A stretch of 64,000 nt of DNA from Streptomyces sp. HM190 (GTDB taxonomy: Bacteria; Actinomycetota; Actinomycetes; Streptomycetales; Streptomycetaceae): the NCBI RefSeq assembly GCF_009857135.1, contig NZ_CP047318.1, positions 6,882,001 to 6,946,000 on the forward strand. The letters are read 5' to 3'. A program made the translations under genes and the position numbers. The first letter of the stretch is position 1, and each line of letters begins with the position of its first letter. Shown one piece after another: positions 1 through 7,889 of the stretch. The notes below the pieces were generated by a model that was not told the DNA's origin, searched no databases, and saw only the letters and a list, made by a program, of their open reading frames with translations.

Positions 1-183
1 ATCCACGGCGCCCGCACCCGCAGCCACGTCCTGCTGTGCGGCCCGGGATGGGGGCTGCGCTCGGACCCCGACCTCCTGCGGCCCTTCGGGCTGGCCGACG
101 CCGTGAGGATCATGGCCTCCGCCGGCCGCCCCGGCGACGACGCGCCGGTGGCGAGCGAGGGGCGGGTGCAGGAGTCCGTGTGA
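1..183 (+). CDS. C-terminal fragment of an unidentified protein
   Basis: The window opens inside a reading frame that begins at base 1 and ends at the TGA at 181-183, giving about 60 residues. The piece contains SHVLLCGPGWGLRSDPDLL, then a polar tail rich in Gly, Asp and Glu. Codon use is streptomycete, with G/C in nearly every third position. A C-terminal segment of a flavin-dependent monooxygenase is possible, but nothing diagnostic is visible and no function is claimed. The start lies upstream of the window. Confidence 0.55.
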   Translation: MHGARTRSHVLLCGPGWGLRSDPDLLRPFGLADAVRIMASAGRPGDDAPVASEGRVQESV

Positions 184-283
184 TCCATGCCGGAGCCCGC
201 GCGGGCTCCGGCGCCCGGCCCATGCCCTCGGCGCACACGTTCACGCATTCACGCGTTCGATCTGCCTGCGGGCTTGGCTCGCG

Positions 284-364
284 CACCACGCAGCACCACC
301 GAATACGCGCGCCACGATGTCCACCGAATGCGGGCACCACGCAGGCCCACCGAGTACGCGCACC
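284..364. repeat. Degenerate short direct repeats between genes
   Basis: A CACCGAATACGCGC-like unit occurs at 297, 322 and 348, with a partial unit at 361, so the spacing is 25-26 bases. The longer block CACCACGCAGCACCACCGA at 284 recurs with few changes at 335, 51 bases away. The repeats lie in the 275-base gap between the two first genes. Units and spacers are too diverged and too few for a CRISPR array. Confidence 0.6.
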
Positions 365-458
365 GAGCGCAACGCATCCGCAGGCGCTCCCGGCGTGGAA
401 GAAAAAGTGCGATATGTCCCAGAAAGGAATTCTTCCTCCCTCCCCAGGAGTGCTCATC

Positions 459-668
459 ATGGTCAAGAAGCCGTATGAGACGGACGCCCGGAGCGAGCAG
501 CTCGTTCCGCCCGAGGAGACGCCCGCCGTCGAGGGTTCGACGGCCGAGGCCCACCGTGAACGACCGGACGGCGGCATCTGGGAGCATCCGTACCTCTGGC
601 TGTTCCTGATCGCGCTCGGCGCCGTGCTCTTCGCCGCGTTCTTCGTCGTCCGCATGGTCACCCTGTGA
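459..668 (+). CDS. Small single-pass membrane protein, DUF6480-like
   Basis: Encodes 69 residues. The ATG at 459 follows the ribosome site AGGAG at 446-450; an in-frame GTG at 450 is possible but overlaps that site. The N-terminal half is polar with a PPEETPAVEGSTAEA stretch, and residues about 46-66 form one hydrophobic helix (YLWLFLIALGAVLFAAFFVV). The PPxETPxxEGS signature followed by a C-terminal membrane helix is how I remember the DUF6480 family of small Streptomyces proteins; this is recognition by eye. Role unknown. The longer frame upstream of 459 is not supported. Confidence 0.7.
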   Translation: MVKKPYETDARSEQLVPPEETPAVEGSTAEAHRERPDGGIWEHPYLWLFLIALGAVLFAAFFVVRMVTL

Positions 669-729
669 GCCGAACGACTCCGTGAGCCGACCGCCGACGC
701 TCTCCGCGTGGCCGTGAGAGGACCACAGC

Positions 730-769
730 GGCGGGCCGCCTCCCCGGGACTCCGGGGAGGCGGCCCGCC
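730..769. terminator. Strong bidirectional terminator hairpin
   Basis: Perfect 18-bp inverted repeat with a 4-base loop: left arm 730-747 (GGCGGGCCGCCTCCCCGG), right arm 752-769. It lies between the converging genes ending at 668 (+) and 780 (-), so it can serve both. Confidence 0.85.
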
Positions 770-779
770 GGTCCCGTGC

Positions 780-1370
780 TCAGTCCTGGGAGCGCATGAG
801 CGCGGGCGTGGGTGCGGAGTCCTGGGCGGGCGTGAGGGCGCCGTCCTGGGCGGGGCCGAGGGCCGCCTGGCTCGCGCGGCGGCGGGCGGCCAGGGCCTCG
901 CGGGCCGCCTCGCGGGGGTGGCGGCGCCGCCAGTACGGGTTGTCGTGCGGCAGCTTGCTCGACACCCGGCCGTACATGCCGAAGCAGGCGATGAGCAGCC
1001 CCATGACGAAGCTGAACATGACGTTGGACATGCCGAAGTCCAGGAAGTTGGCCGGGCGGTCCAGCACGAAGAGGTGGTAGAAGCCGCTGAGCAGGAACAG
1101 CGTGCCGACCGTCATGTTGAGCGTGGACGCGAAGTTGCCGCCGATCACGGCACCGCCGATCAGGGCGAGGCCCACGACGACCGAGATCAGACTGAGCACC
1201 CCGTTGGTGGACATCCCGGAGATCTGGGTCCCGTCCGTGTTGAAGGGGCTGAGCTGGTCCGCGAAACCCAGGCAGCCGAAGACCAGCAGGATGACACCGC
1301 ACAGGCCGGCCCCGTACCGGTACACCCGGCCCAGCCGGTGGTCGACGGGGAGTTCATCGCGAAGCCTCAT
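780..1370 (-). CDS. DUF4383 membrane protein
   Basis: Encodes 196 residues starting MRLRDELPVDHRLGRVYRYG. The ATG at 1370 is preceded by GAGGAGAGG, which decides the start over longer upstream frames. Four hydrophobic helices at roughly residues 20-40, 55-80, 85-105 and 115-135 match the DUF4383 layout, with the motif NTDGTQISGMSTNGVLSL between helices one and two. The C-terminal 50 residues are polar and Ala/Arg rich and probably cytoplasmic. No enzymatic role is known for this family. It is divergent from the photolyase gene, with 226 bases of shared upstream DNA. Confidence 0.8.
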   Translation of the reverse strand: MRLRDELPVDHRLGRVYRYGAGLCGVILLVFGCLGFADQLSPFNTDGTQISGMSTNGVLSLISVVVGLALIGGAVIGGNFASTLNMTVGTLFLLSGFYHLFVLDRPANFLDFGMSNVMFSFVMGLLIACFGMYGRVSSKLPHDNPYWRRRHPREAAREALAARRRASQAALGPAQDGALTPAQDSAPTPALMRSQD

Positions 1371-1596
1371 GACGTGTCCTCTCCTCAGTGACCGGAGGTG
1401 CCCGTCCCGCGGCGGGGCGGGCGCCGGATCGACTTTCGCCACCATTTCCGTGGATATGGGGCGTACGGTTGCAGCGTTTTCCCGGACGGGTGGACGCACG
1501 CACGGACGCATCCGGGGAACGGTCCGCACCGGAACCCTGTGCGGCGTCCCAGGCGGCCCCGGACCACCGGGGCCCAGGAGGAGAGGAGACGTCGGC

Positions 1597-3087
1597 ATGG
1601 CCGTCCCCCACTGGCTGTTCGGCGACCAGCTCGGGCCGCACTTCCTGACCGGTCGCAGCGACACACCGGTGGTGATGATCGAGGCCCGCTCGGTCTTGCG
1701 GCGCCGCCGCTTCCACCGGGCCAAGGCGCACCTCGTGCTGTCCGCGATGCGCCACCGCGCCGCCGAACTCGGTGACCGGGTCCGCTACGTCCGCGCCGAG
1801 ACCTACCGGGAGGGGCTCCGCGAGGCGGTCGGGGACGACCCGGTGACGGTATGCCACCCCACGTCGTACGCGGCGCTGCGGCTGGTGAGGTCACTGGAGT
1901 CGGTGACCGTGCTGCCCGCGCGCGGGTTCCTCGTCGCGCACGACGACTTCCGCGCCTGGGCCGACGGACACGGGGGAGGGCGGCTGCGGCAGGAGGACTT
2001 CTACCGGTGGGTGCGGCGCTCGCACGACCTGCTGATGGACGGTGACCGGCCGGCCGGCGACCGGTGGAACCACGACCACGACAACCGCGAACCCCCGCCG
2101 AAGGGCGCGCGCACCCTGGGAGCCCCGCGCCCCTACCGCCCGAGGGAGGACGAGATCGACGACGAGGTGCGCCGCGATCTCGACCGCTGGGAGCGCGAGG
2201 GCTCCGTCGCCTTCGTCGGCAGGGACGGCCCCCGCCTGTTTCCCGCCACCCGGCGCGAGGCGCTGGCGGCGCTGCGCCGGTTCGTCGAGCACCGGCTCGC
2301 CGGCTTCGGACCGCACGAGGACGCGATGCTCGCGGGGGACCCGGTGATGAGCCACAGCCTCCTCTCGTCCTCCCTCAACCTCGGCCTGCTGGACCCGGCG
2401 GAGTGCGTGGAACGCGCCGAGGACGCGTGGCGGGCGGGGCACGCCCCGGTCAACAGCGTGGAGGGGTTCGTCCGCCAGGTCGCCGGCTGGCGCGAGTACG
2501 TCTGGCAGCTCTACTGGTACTTCGGCGAGGACTACCGCCACCGCAACGCCCTGCGGCACCACGAGCCGCTCCCCGAGTGGTTCCTGGAACTGGACGCGGA
2601 CGCGGTCCGGGCGCGCTGCCTGGCCACGGTGCTGGCACAGGTGCGGGACACCGGATGGACGCACCACATCCCCCGGCTGATACTGCTGGGCAGTCACGCC
2701 CTGCAGCGCGGCTGGGACCCGCTGGCGGTGACGGACTGGTTCCACCGCAGCTTCGTCGACGGCTACGACTGGGTGATGGTCCCCAACGTCGTCGGCATGT
2801 CGCAGTACGCCGACGGCGGGCGCATGACCACCAAGCCGTACACCTCCGGCGGCTCGTACGTGAACCGGATGAGCGACCTGTGCGGCGGGTGCGCGTACCG
2901 GCCCGGCGCGCGCACCGGCGACCGGGCCTGCCCGTTCACCACCGGCTACTGGGCCTTCCTGCACCGGCACCGGGCCCGTCTGGAGCGCAACCCCCGGATG
3001 GCGCAGCCGGTCCGCGGACTGGACCGGCTGGCCGACCTGGACGAGGTGCTCCAGCAGGAGGGCCGACGCGGCGACACCCCGCCCTGA
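1597..3087 (+). CDS. FeS-type photolyase/cryptochrome (PhrB/CryB class)
   Basis: Encodes 496 residues; the ATG at 1597 follows an AGGAGGAGAGGAG ribosome site. The protein belongs to the prokaryotic photolyase group with FAD, a ribolumazine-type antenna and a 4Fe-4S cluster, which repairs (6-4) photoproducts or senses light. The four cluster cysteines are visible at 341, 429, 432 and 445 (spacings 88, 3 and 13), the same spacing as in Agrobacterium PhrB as I remember it. Other family marks are WNHDHDNR near residue 157 and MSQYADGGRMTTKPYTSGG near 401-419. The gene converges on the FAD oxidoreductase gene. The upstream frame extension to 1102 runs antisense to DUF4383 and is not real. Confidence 0.92.
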   Translation: MAVPHWLFGDQLGPHFLTGRSDTPVVMIEARSVLRRRRFHRAKAHLVLSAMRHRAAELGDRVRYVRAETYREGLREAVGDDPVTVCHPTSYAALRLVRSLESVTVLPARGFLVAHDDFRAWADGHGGGRLRQEDFYRWVRRSHDLLMDGDRPAGDRWNHDHDNREPPPKGARTLGAPRPYRPREDEIDDEVRRDLDRWEREGSVAFVGRDGPRLFPATRREALAALRRFVEHRLAGFGPHEDAMLAGDPVMSHSLLSSSLNLGLLDPAECVERAEDAWRAGHAPVNSVEGFVRQVAGWREYVWQLYWYFGEDYRHRNALRHHEPLPEWFLELDADAVRARCLATVLAQVRDTGWTHHIPRLILLGSHALQRGWDPLAVTDWFHRSFVDGYDWVMVPNVVGMSQYADGGRMTTKPYTSGGSYVNRMSDLCGGCAYRPGARTGDRACPFTTGYWAFLHRHRARLERNPRMAQPVRGLDRLADLDEVLQQEGRRGDTPP

Positions 3088-3126
3088 GCCCTGACACGGA
3101 CGACGGCGCCCCGTCCCCCGTCCCCG

Positions 3127-4383
3127 TCAGCCCTCCGTCCGCATGTCGCTCAGCACCTCGCGCGCGGCCCGTGCGCCGGAGGCCAGCGCGCCCTGGACGG
3201 AGCCGGTGGCGCGGTGGTCGCCGCACACGTACCGGCCCGGTGCCACGCGCGTGGTGCGGGTCAGCGGCTGCGGCGGCCTCATCGCGGGCAGCGCGTCCTC
3301 GATGTGGCGGACGGTCAGCAGGGTCCAGTCGTCCGTGCCGGTGCCGTACGCCTCCCCGAGCGCCGCGCGCACCCGCCGCTCCCGGTCCTCCCGGCTCTCT
3401 CCGTCACCGTCGAGGACCGAGGTGGCGACGAGGGCGTGGCCGGGCGGGGCGTACTCGGGGACGACATCGCTGACGACGCACGTGTTGAGGAAACGGCGCC
3501 GGGTGTCCACGAGGAGGGTCGGTTCGCCCAGGGGGGATCGCGGAGCCACGTGGTAGTACGTCGTCACGGTCCGGTAGTCGGGCAGGGCGACCTCGGGCAG
3601 CAGCCCGGGGAGGGGGCCGGGGCCGGTGGCGACCACGACCGCGCGGGCGGGGATCTCCCGGCCCCGGGCCGTCAGCGCCCCGTCGTCCGTCAGCTCCGCC
3701 ACGGGGCTCTCCAGCCGCACGGTGTCCGGCGGCAGGGCCGCCGCGAGCGCCCGGGGAACCGCCCCGACGCCCTCGGTGGGCAGGCACAGGGTGCCGCGCA
3801 GCATGCTCCGCCACACCAGGTGGAACATCCGCGAGGAGGTCTCCAGGTCGTCCTCCAGGAAGACCCCCGACAGGAAGGGACGGAAGAACCGCTCGACGAA
3901 CTCCTCGGAGAACCCGGCCTGCGCGAGCGCGGTACGGGTGGTGGTGTCCGCGCGCCGCTTGAGCCGGCCGGGCGGCGACAGCAGGGCGCGGGCGGACAGC
4001 AGGCCGAGCGCGGCCAGGTCACGGGGTCCGGCGAGGCGGCCCGGCAGCAGGTCGGGCAGGGTGCGGGGACGGCGGGTGGGGTCGCTGAAGCGCAGCCGGC
4101 CGGAGGGGCTGTGGACGAGGACACCGGGGGTGAAGGGCCGCAGCCTCAGGTCCCGCAGGGTGAGGCGGCGCCGCAGCTGCGGATAGGACGTGTTGACGAC
4201 CTGGAACCCGCGGTCCACCACGAACCCCTCGACCCGGTCCGCCCGCATCCGCCCGCCGACCTCGTCACCGGCCTCCAGCACCCGTACGCCGACACCGGCC
4301 GCCAGCAGGTCCCGGGCGCATGCGAGACCGGCGACACCGGCCCCGACGACCAGCACGTCCGTCGCGTCCTGGGCTGGGGACAC
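3127..4383 (-). CDS. FAD-dependent amine-oxidase/phytoene-desaturase-type oxidoreductase
   Basis: Encodes 418 residues from a GTG at 4383 preceded by AGAGGTGG. The N-terminus carries the dinucleotide-binding motif VLVVGAGVAGLACARDLLAAG followed about 20 residues later by EAGDEVGGRM, the pair typical of amine oxidase and carotenoid desaturase flavoproteins. The C-terminus has the second FAD segment GRYVCGDHRATGSVQGALASG. Substrate unknown. Its tail-to-tail position with the photolyase fits a light- or pigment-linked role, but no carotenoid genes are in the window, so that is only inference. Confidence 0.82.
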   Translation of the reverse strand: MSPAQDATDVLVVGAGVAGLACARDLLAAGVGVRVLEAGDEVGGRMRADRVEGFVVDRGFQVVNTSYPQLRRRLTLRDLRLRPFTPGVLVHSPSGRLRFSDPTRRPRTLPDLLPGRLAGPRDLAALGLLSARALLSPPGRLKRRADTTTRTALAQAGFSEEFVERFFRPFLSGVFLEDDLETSSRMFHLVWRSMLRGTLCLPTEGVGAVPRALAAALPPDTVRLESPVAELTDDGALTARGREIPARAVVVATGPGPLPGLLPEVALPDYRTVTTYYHVAPRSPLGEPTLLVDTRRRFLNTCVVSDVVPEYAPPGHALVATSVLDGDGESREDRERRVRAALGEAYGTGTDDWTLLTVRHIEDALPAMRPPQPLTRTTRVAPGRYVCGDHRATGSVQGALASGARAAREVLSDMRTEG

Positions 4384-4426
4384 ACGACCACCTCTCCCGT
4401 CCGCGGCGCGGCCCCGTGCCGCCCCT

Positions 4427-5533
4427 TCACCGGAGTGTTCCGCGCGGCACCGGGCCACGGATGCGTTCGCCGCGCGCACTGGGCCGGACGGGTCGGTCCG
4501 GGTCGGGTCCGGGCGTGGAGGGGGCCGGGGAGCGCGGCGGACGGCCCCCGGCCGCACCGCCGGCCGCCTCGGGCGAGCAGGCCGCGCGGAGTTCGCTGGG
4601 CGGCATGCCGTAGGCGGTGCGGAAGGCGCGGGTGAAGTCGGCGGGGCGGGGGAAGCCCCAGCGGGCTGCGATGGAGTGGATGGGCTCGGCGCGCAGTGCC
4701 GGGTCGGCGAGGTCGCGGTGGGCCCGCTCCAGCCGCTGGTCGCGGATGTACGCGGCGACCCCGACGCCCTCGGCGCGGAAGAGGGCGTACAGACGGCTGC
4801 GGGAGACGTGGTGGGCGGCGGCGATCGCGGCGGGGGTCAGTTCCGGGTCCGCGAGATGGCGGCGGACGAACGCCTTGATCCGCAGCGTCAGCGTGCGGTC
4901 GTGGGCCTCCGGCGGCATCAGCGGATCGGCGTCCAGGGTGTGGGCGAAGGCGGCGGTGACCAGGTCGGCGACGACGGTGCCCAGCCGGGGGGCGTCCTGC
5001 GGCTGGTACGGGCAGGTGTCCGCGGTCAGGTTCACCAGGAACTGCGACAGCAGCGCGCCGACCCCCTCACGGCCCGATATCGGACGCCCCACCACCTGGT
5101 CGGCCCGGCTCTCGGGCAGCGCCACCAGCGCCCGGGGGATCTCCATGCCGACGATGGTCACCGGGTCGGCGCCGGTGAAGATGTCCCACGACCGCGACGA
5201 GCTGTTGACGTGGATGTCGCTGAGCTGGTACGTGACCTCCTGTCTGCCCCAGGTGGCCCTGCCCTCTCCGCGCAGCAGCAGGGACAGGTGGTAGACCTCG
5301 GGGTCGGACTGGCGGACGAGTTTCGGTGTGCGGCGGAAGACCAGCGAGTCGAACGTCGCCGGCCACACCGTCACATCACCCAGCCCGATCAGCCGCTGGT
5401 GCACGCGGTAGTCCGCGGCACGGTCGCTGGACAGCTCCAGCGGAGCATGCGTGCGGCCCATGCGCTCCGTCCACGCGTCGAACCGGTCACCCGGAGGCAG
5501 ATCCAGGGAACGGAACACCGACTCTGGCAACAT
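4427..5533 (-). CDS. AraC-family transcriptional regulator
   Basis: Encodes 368 residues from the ATG at 5533; an in-frame TTG at 5545 is an alternative and neither has a clear ribosome site. Residues about 10-200 resemble the AraC-like ligand-binding (AraC_binding_2) domain, and residues about 220-325 hold the double helix-turn-helix: IKAFVRRHLADPELTPAAIAA first, then SIAARWGFPRPADFTRAFRTAYG and MPPSELR as the second helix pair. The last 45 residues are a disordered Pro/Gly/Arg tail. It lies 43 bases upstream of the FAD oxidoreductase gene on the same strand, so it may be co-transcribed with it and regulate it. Confidence 0.85.
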   Translation of the reverse strand: MLPESVFRSLDLPPGDRFDAWTERMGRTHAPLELSSDRAADYRVHQRLIGLGDVTVWPATFDSLVFRRTPKLVRQSDPEVYHLSLLLRGEGRATWGRQEVTYQLSDIHVNSSSRSWDIFTGADPVTIVGMEIPRALVALPESRADQVVGRPISGREGVGALLSQFLVNLTADTCPYQPQDAPRLGTVVADLVTAAFAHTLDADPLMPPEAHDRTLTLRIKAFVRRHLADPELTPAAIAAAHHVSRSRLYALFRAEGVGVAAYIRDQRLERAHRDLADPALRAEPIHSIAARWGFPRPADFTRAFRTAYGMPPSELRAACSPEAAGGAAGGRPPRSPAPSTPGPDPDRPVRPSARGERIRGPVPRGTLR

Positions 5534-5585
5534 CGCCGCAGTCAATCACAGCGACGCGGACCCGTGTGGACCAGGCGGTCGCCTC

Positions 5586-5951
5586 TCAACTGTGGCTGAT
5601 GGACCGGTCGATGAGGGCGACCGCGGCGCGCGGGTCGTCGACCTCGACGACGAGGCGGTCGTAGGTCTCGGCGTCGGCGAGTTCGATCACGATCGCCTTG
5701 CCCGGGTTCTTCACCTGCCAGAAGACGCGTTCGCCGTCGCGGCGGAAGCGGCCGGCGGTGATCACGCCGGGGAGATGGGTGCCGCCGACCCGGATGCCCT
5801 TCGGCTCGCGGGCGATGCCGGGGTCGTGGGTGGCGCCGCGCACGTGGGTGAGGGGGATCTCCAGGCGGCTCTTGAGGGTCCAGAGCTTGTCGAGGCCCTG
5901 GAATTCGACCGTCAGAAGGCCGTGTTCACGATCGATGGCGATCCGTGCCAT
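5586..5951 (-). CDS. Small protein of unknown function, PH-like fold possible
   Basis: Encodes 121 residues. The ATG at 5951 is one base after the stop of the TetR gene (TGACATG), so translation is coupled and the pair is an operon. The sequence alternates short beta-strand-like segments (RIAIDREHGLLTVEF, KGIRVGGTHLPGVITAG, RVFWQVKNPGKAIVIEL, YDRLVVEVDDP) and ends in an amphipathic helix, the pattern of bacterial PH-like domains. No signal peptide or membrane segment. It may be the main target of the adjacent TetR repressor. Function unknown. Confidence 0.75.
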   Translation of the reverse strand: MARIAIDREHGLLTVEFQGLDKLWTLKSRLEIPLTHVRGATHDPGIAREPKGIRVGGTHLPGVITAGRFRRDGERVFWQVKNPGKAIVIELADAETYDRLVVEVDDPRAAVALIDRSISHS

Positions 5952-5952
5952 G

Positions 5953-6438
5953 TCAGTGCTCCTTGGGTGCGGTGGGCTGTGCGCGCAGGCGCAGGCGGGC
6001 GCCGAGGACGGTGGAGGCGAGGTGGGGGGCGGCCTCGCCGTGGGAAGGCCGGAGGGCGTCTTCCAGCGCGGTGACGGCGTCCGTGACCAGCGCGGCGACT
6101 TCCGGGTCGTGAGGGGCGCGTTCCACGGCCGCCAGGAGGAGGAGACCGGCCGCCGGGCCGCCGTCGTAGGAGGCGATGGCCGCGGTGAGGGCCTGCGCGG
6201 GGTCGGTGAGGGCGGCGACCGCCGCGACGGCCGGGCCGATCTCACGGTCGAGGTGAGCGCGCAGGGCCGCCAGGTGCAGGCTCCGCTTGGAACCGAACAC
6301 CTTGTACAGACTGCCCCGGTGGACGCCGGTGGCGGTGACGAGGTCGTCCACCGACGTGCCCTCGTAGCCGTGAGCGGCGAAGAGCGCGGCCGCGGCGGTC
6401 ACAGCCTGATCGGTGTCGAATGCGCGTGGTCGTCCCAT
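5953..6438 (-). CDS. TetR-family repressor
   Basis: Encodes 161 residues, slightly short for the family. The N-terminal DNA-binding domain is intact: MGRPRAFDTDQAVTAAAALFAAHGYEGTSV, then DLVTATGVHRGSLYKVFGSKRSL, the helix-turn-helix ending in the usual Y/F-x-x-F-x-S-K. The ligand domain is small and Ala rich. The gene leads a two-gene operon with the PH-like protein. A 10-bp-arm inverted repeat 22 bases upstream of the start is the likely autoregulatory operator. Confidence 0.88.
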   Translation of the reverse strand: MGRPRAFDTDQAVTAAAALFAAHGYEGTSVDDLVTATGVHRGSLYKVFGSKRSLHLAALRAHLDREIGPAVAAVAALTDPAQALTAAIASYDGGPAAGLLLLAAVERAPHDPEVAALVTDAVTALEDALRPSHGEAAPHLASTVLGARLRLRAQPTAPKEH

Positions 6439-6459
6439 GGCGCTGATCGTACGACGTTA

Positions 6460-6489
6460 AAGAACGATCGGTCAAGAATGATCGTTCTT
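6460..6489. promoter_or_regulatory. Candidate TetR operator
   Basis: Perfect inverted repeat AAGAACGATC (6460-6469) and GATCGTTCTT (6480-6489) separated by 10 bases. It sits directly upstream of the TetR start at 6438. Arm length and position are those of a TetR-family autoregulatory site. The spacer contains another ATCGGTCAAG half-match, so two dimers might bind. Confidence 0.75.
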
Positions 6490-6799
6490 GTATGCGGGAG
6501 CGTGGTGCCGCAGGCGCTGTGCGGCCGCGCCGCGAACGCGGCGGGTCCGTCCCCGCTCGGCGAGCGGCGCGAGCGCCTGGGGCGGGGCGGCGCCCGGCCC
6601 GGCCGTGGCCGTGCGCCGGCACCGGACGGACGCGGTGGTCGGCTCCTCGGGGCCCCAGGGATCGCCCGGCGAGACGGCTCGGAGCCGGTCCCACTCCCGC
6701 GGGCGGCGGGTCAGGAGGCCGTGCTCGGTGATGACGCCGCCGCCCGGGGTCTGCGGCCGGGCCGTGAACCGGGAGTCGGCCGGTACCGATCCCCCGGGG
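6490..6799. other. 310-base stretch without a convincing gene
   Basis: Very G+C rich. Short open frames exist on both strands, but none has a ribosome site plus a recognisable product. One minus-strand frame reads ITEHGLLTRRPREWDRLRAV, which looks faintly coding and could be a worn gene end, but it has no start or stop context. Nothing firm is seen beyond the TetR operator at its left edge. Confidence 0.5.
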
Positions 6800-7750
6800 T
6801 CAGGCCAGCACCTGCGCGATCGCCGAGATCGCCTCCGGGCCCACCCGGCAGCACCCGCCGATCAGTCGGGCTCCGCCCGTCCGCCAGCCCTCGACCTCCG
6901 CCGCGGTGAACCGGGAGCGGCCGGTCCATTCCCGGGCGGACGCGTCCCATGCCTCGCCGCTGTTCGGGTAGACCACGACCGGCTTGCCGGTGACCCGTGC
7001 CGCCGTCGCCACCGCCGCGTCCACGTCCTCCGGGGCGCAGCAGTTCACGCCCACCGCGACGACCTCCTCGGCCTCCGCGGCCAGGGCGAACGCCTCCTCC
7101 AGCGGCTGCCCGGCCCGCGTGCGGTCCCCGGCCACGGTGTACGACAGCCACGCCGGCACCCCGAGCCCGCGCACGGCCCGCAGCAGCGCCTCGGCCTCGT
7201 CGGCGTCGGGCACCGTCTCCAGGGCGAGGACGTCGGGCGCGGCGGCGGCCAGCACCTCCAGGCGAGGCCGGTGGAACCGCTCCAGCTCGGCGACGCTCAG
7301 CCCGTACCGTCCCCGGTACTCGGAGCCGTCCGCCAGCATCGCCCCGTACGGGCCGACCGAGGCCGCCACCCACAGCGGCCGGCCGACGCCCTTCGCCCGC
7401 GCCCGCCGCGCCGCGTCGCGGGCCGACTCCACGCTGAGGCTGAGGAGTTCGGTGGCCCGCGCGGTGTCGATGCCGCGCTTGGCGAAGCCCTCGAAGGTGG
7501 CCTGGTAGCTGGAGGTGATCGCCACGTCGGCGCCCGCCTCGAAGTAGGCGAGGTGGGCCTCGGTGATCGCCTCCGGCCGTTCGGCGAGCAGCCGGGCCGA
7601 CCACAGCTCGTCGCTCAGGTCGTGGCCGGCCGATTCGAGCTGGTTGGACATGCCGCCGTCGAGGACGAGGGGCCCGGCGGCGAGCGCCTCACCGAGAGCG
7701 GGGGAGGGGGCGGAGGAGGGGGAGGGGCTCCCCGGGGCGTTGCTGGTCAT
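6800..7750 (-). CDS. mmuM: Homocysteine S-methyltransferase
   Basis: Encodes 316 residues from the ATG at 7750. The enzyme moves a methyl group from S-methylmethionine (or S-adenosylmethionine) to homocysteine, giving methionine. The zinc ligands are visible as VNCCAPEDV near residue 233 and LIGGCCRVGPE near residue 297. LDGGMSNQLE near residue 30 matches the family's LDGGMGTxLE. It is divergent from an amino-acid permease gene, recalling the E. coli mmuP-mmuM pair, although this permease looks like a different branch. The frame upstream of 7750 has no start context. Confidence 0.9.
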   Translation of the reverse strand: MTSNAPGSPSPSSAPSPALGEALAAGPLVLDGGMSNQLESAGHDLSDELWSARLLAERPEAITEAHLAYFEAGADVAITSSYQATFEGFAKRGIDTARATELLSLSVESARDAARRARAKGVGRPLWVAASVGPYGAMLADGSEYRGRYGLSVAELERFHRPRLEVLAAAAPDVLALETVPDADEAEALLRAVRGLGVPAWLSYTVAGDRTRAGQPLEEAFALAAEAEEVVAVGVNCCAPEDVDAAVATAARVTGKPVVVYPNSGEAWDASAREWTGRSRFTAAEVEGWRTGGARLIGGCCRVGPEAISAIAQVLA

Positions 7751-7813
7751 ACGACGACGGTAATCGAGCCGAGGCCGTGCGCCCGAACCGAATGTGTCCA
7801 CCTTGTGAACAGA

Positions 7814-7844
7814 TTGACCACCATGTGGAACGCCGGGATACGAT
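7814..7844 (+). promoter_or_regulatory. Candidate promoter of the permease gene
   Basis: TTGACC at 7814-7819 and TACGAT at 7839-7844, 19 bases apart, 45 bases before the permease ATG. The match to the Streptomyces housekeeping consensus is good but the spacing is long. Confidence 0.4.
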
Positions 7845-7889
7845 CACGGCCCTCCCCGTCCCACCCCTCCCCATCCCCAGGGAACCGCC

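Noticed and set aside
284..364. CRISPR-like array
   Set aside because: Only three diverged units, spacers of about 12 bases and no cas genes.
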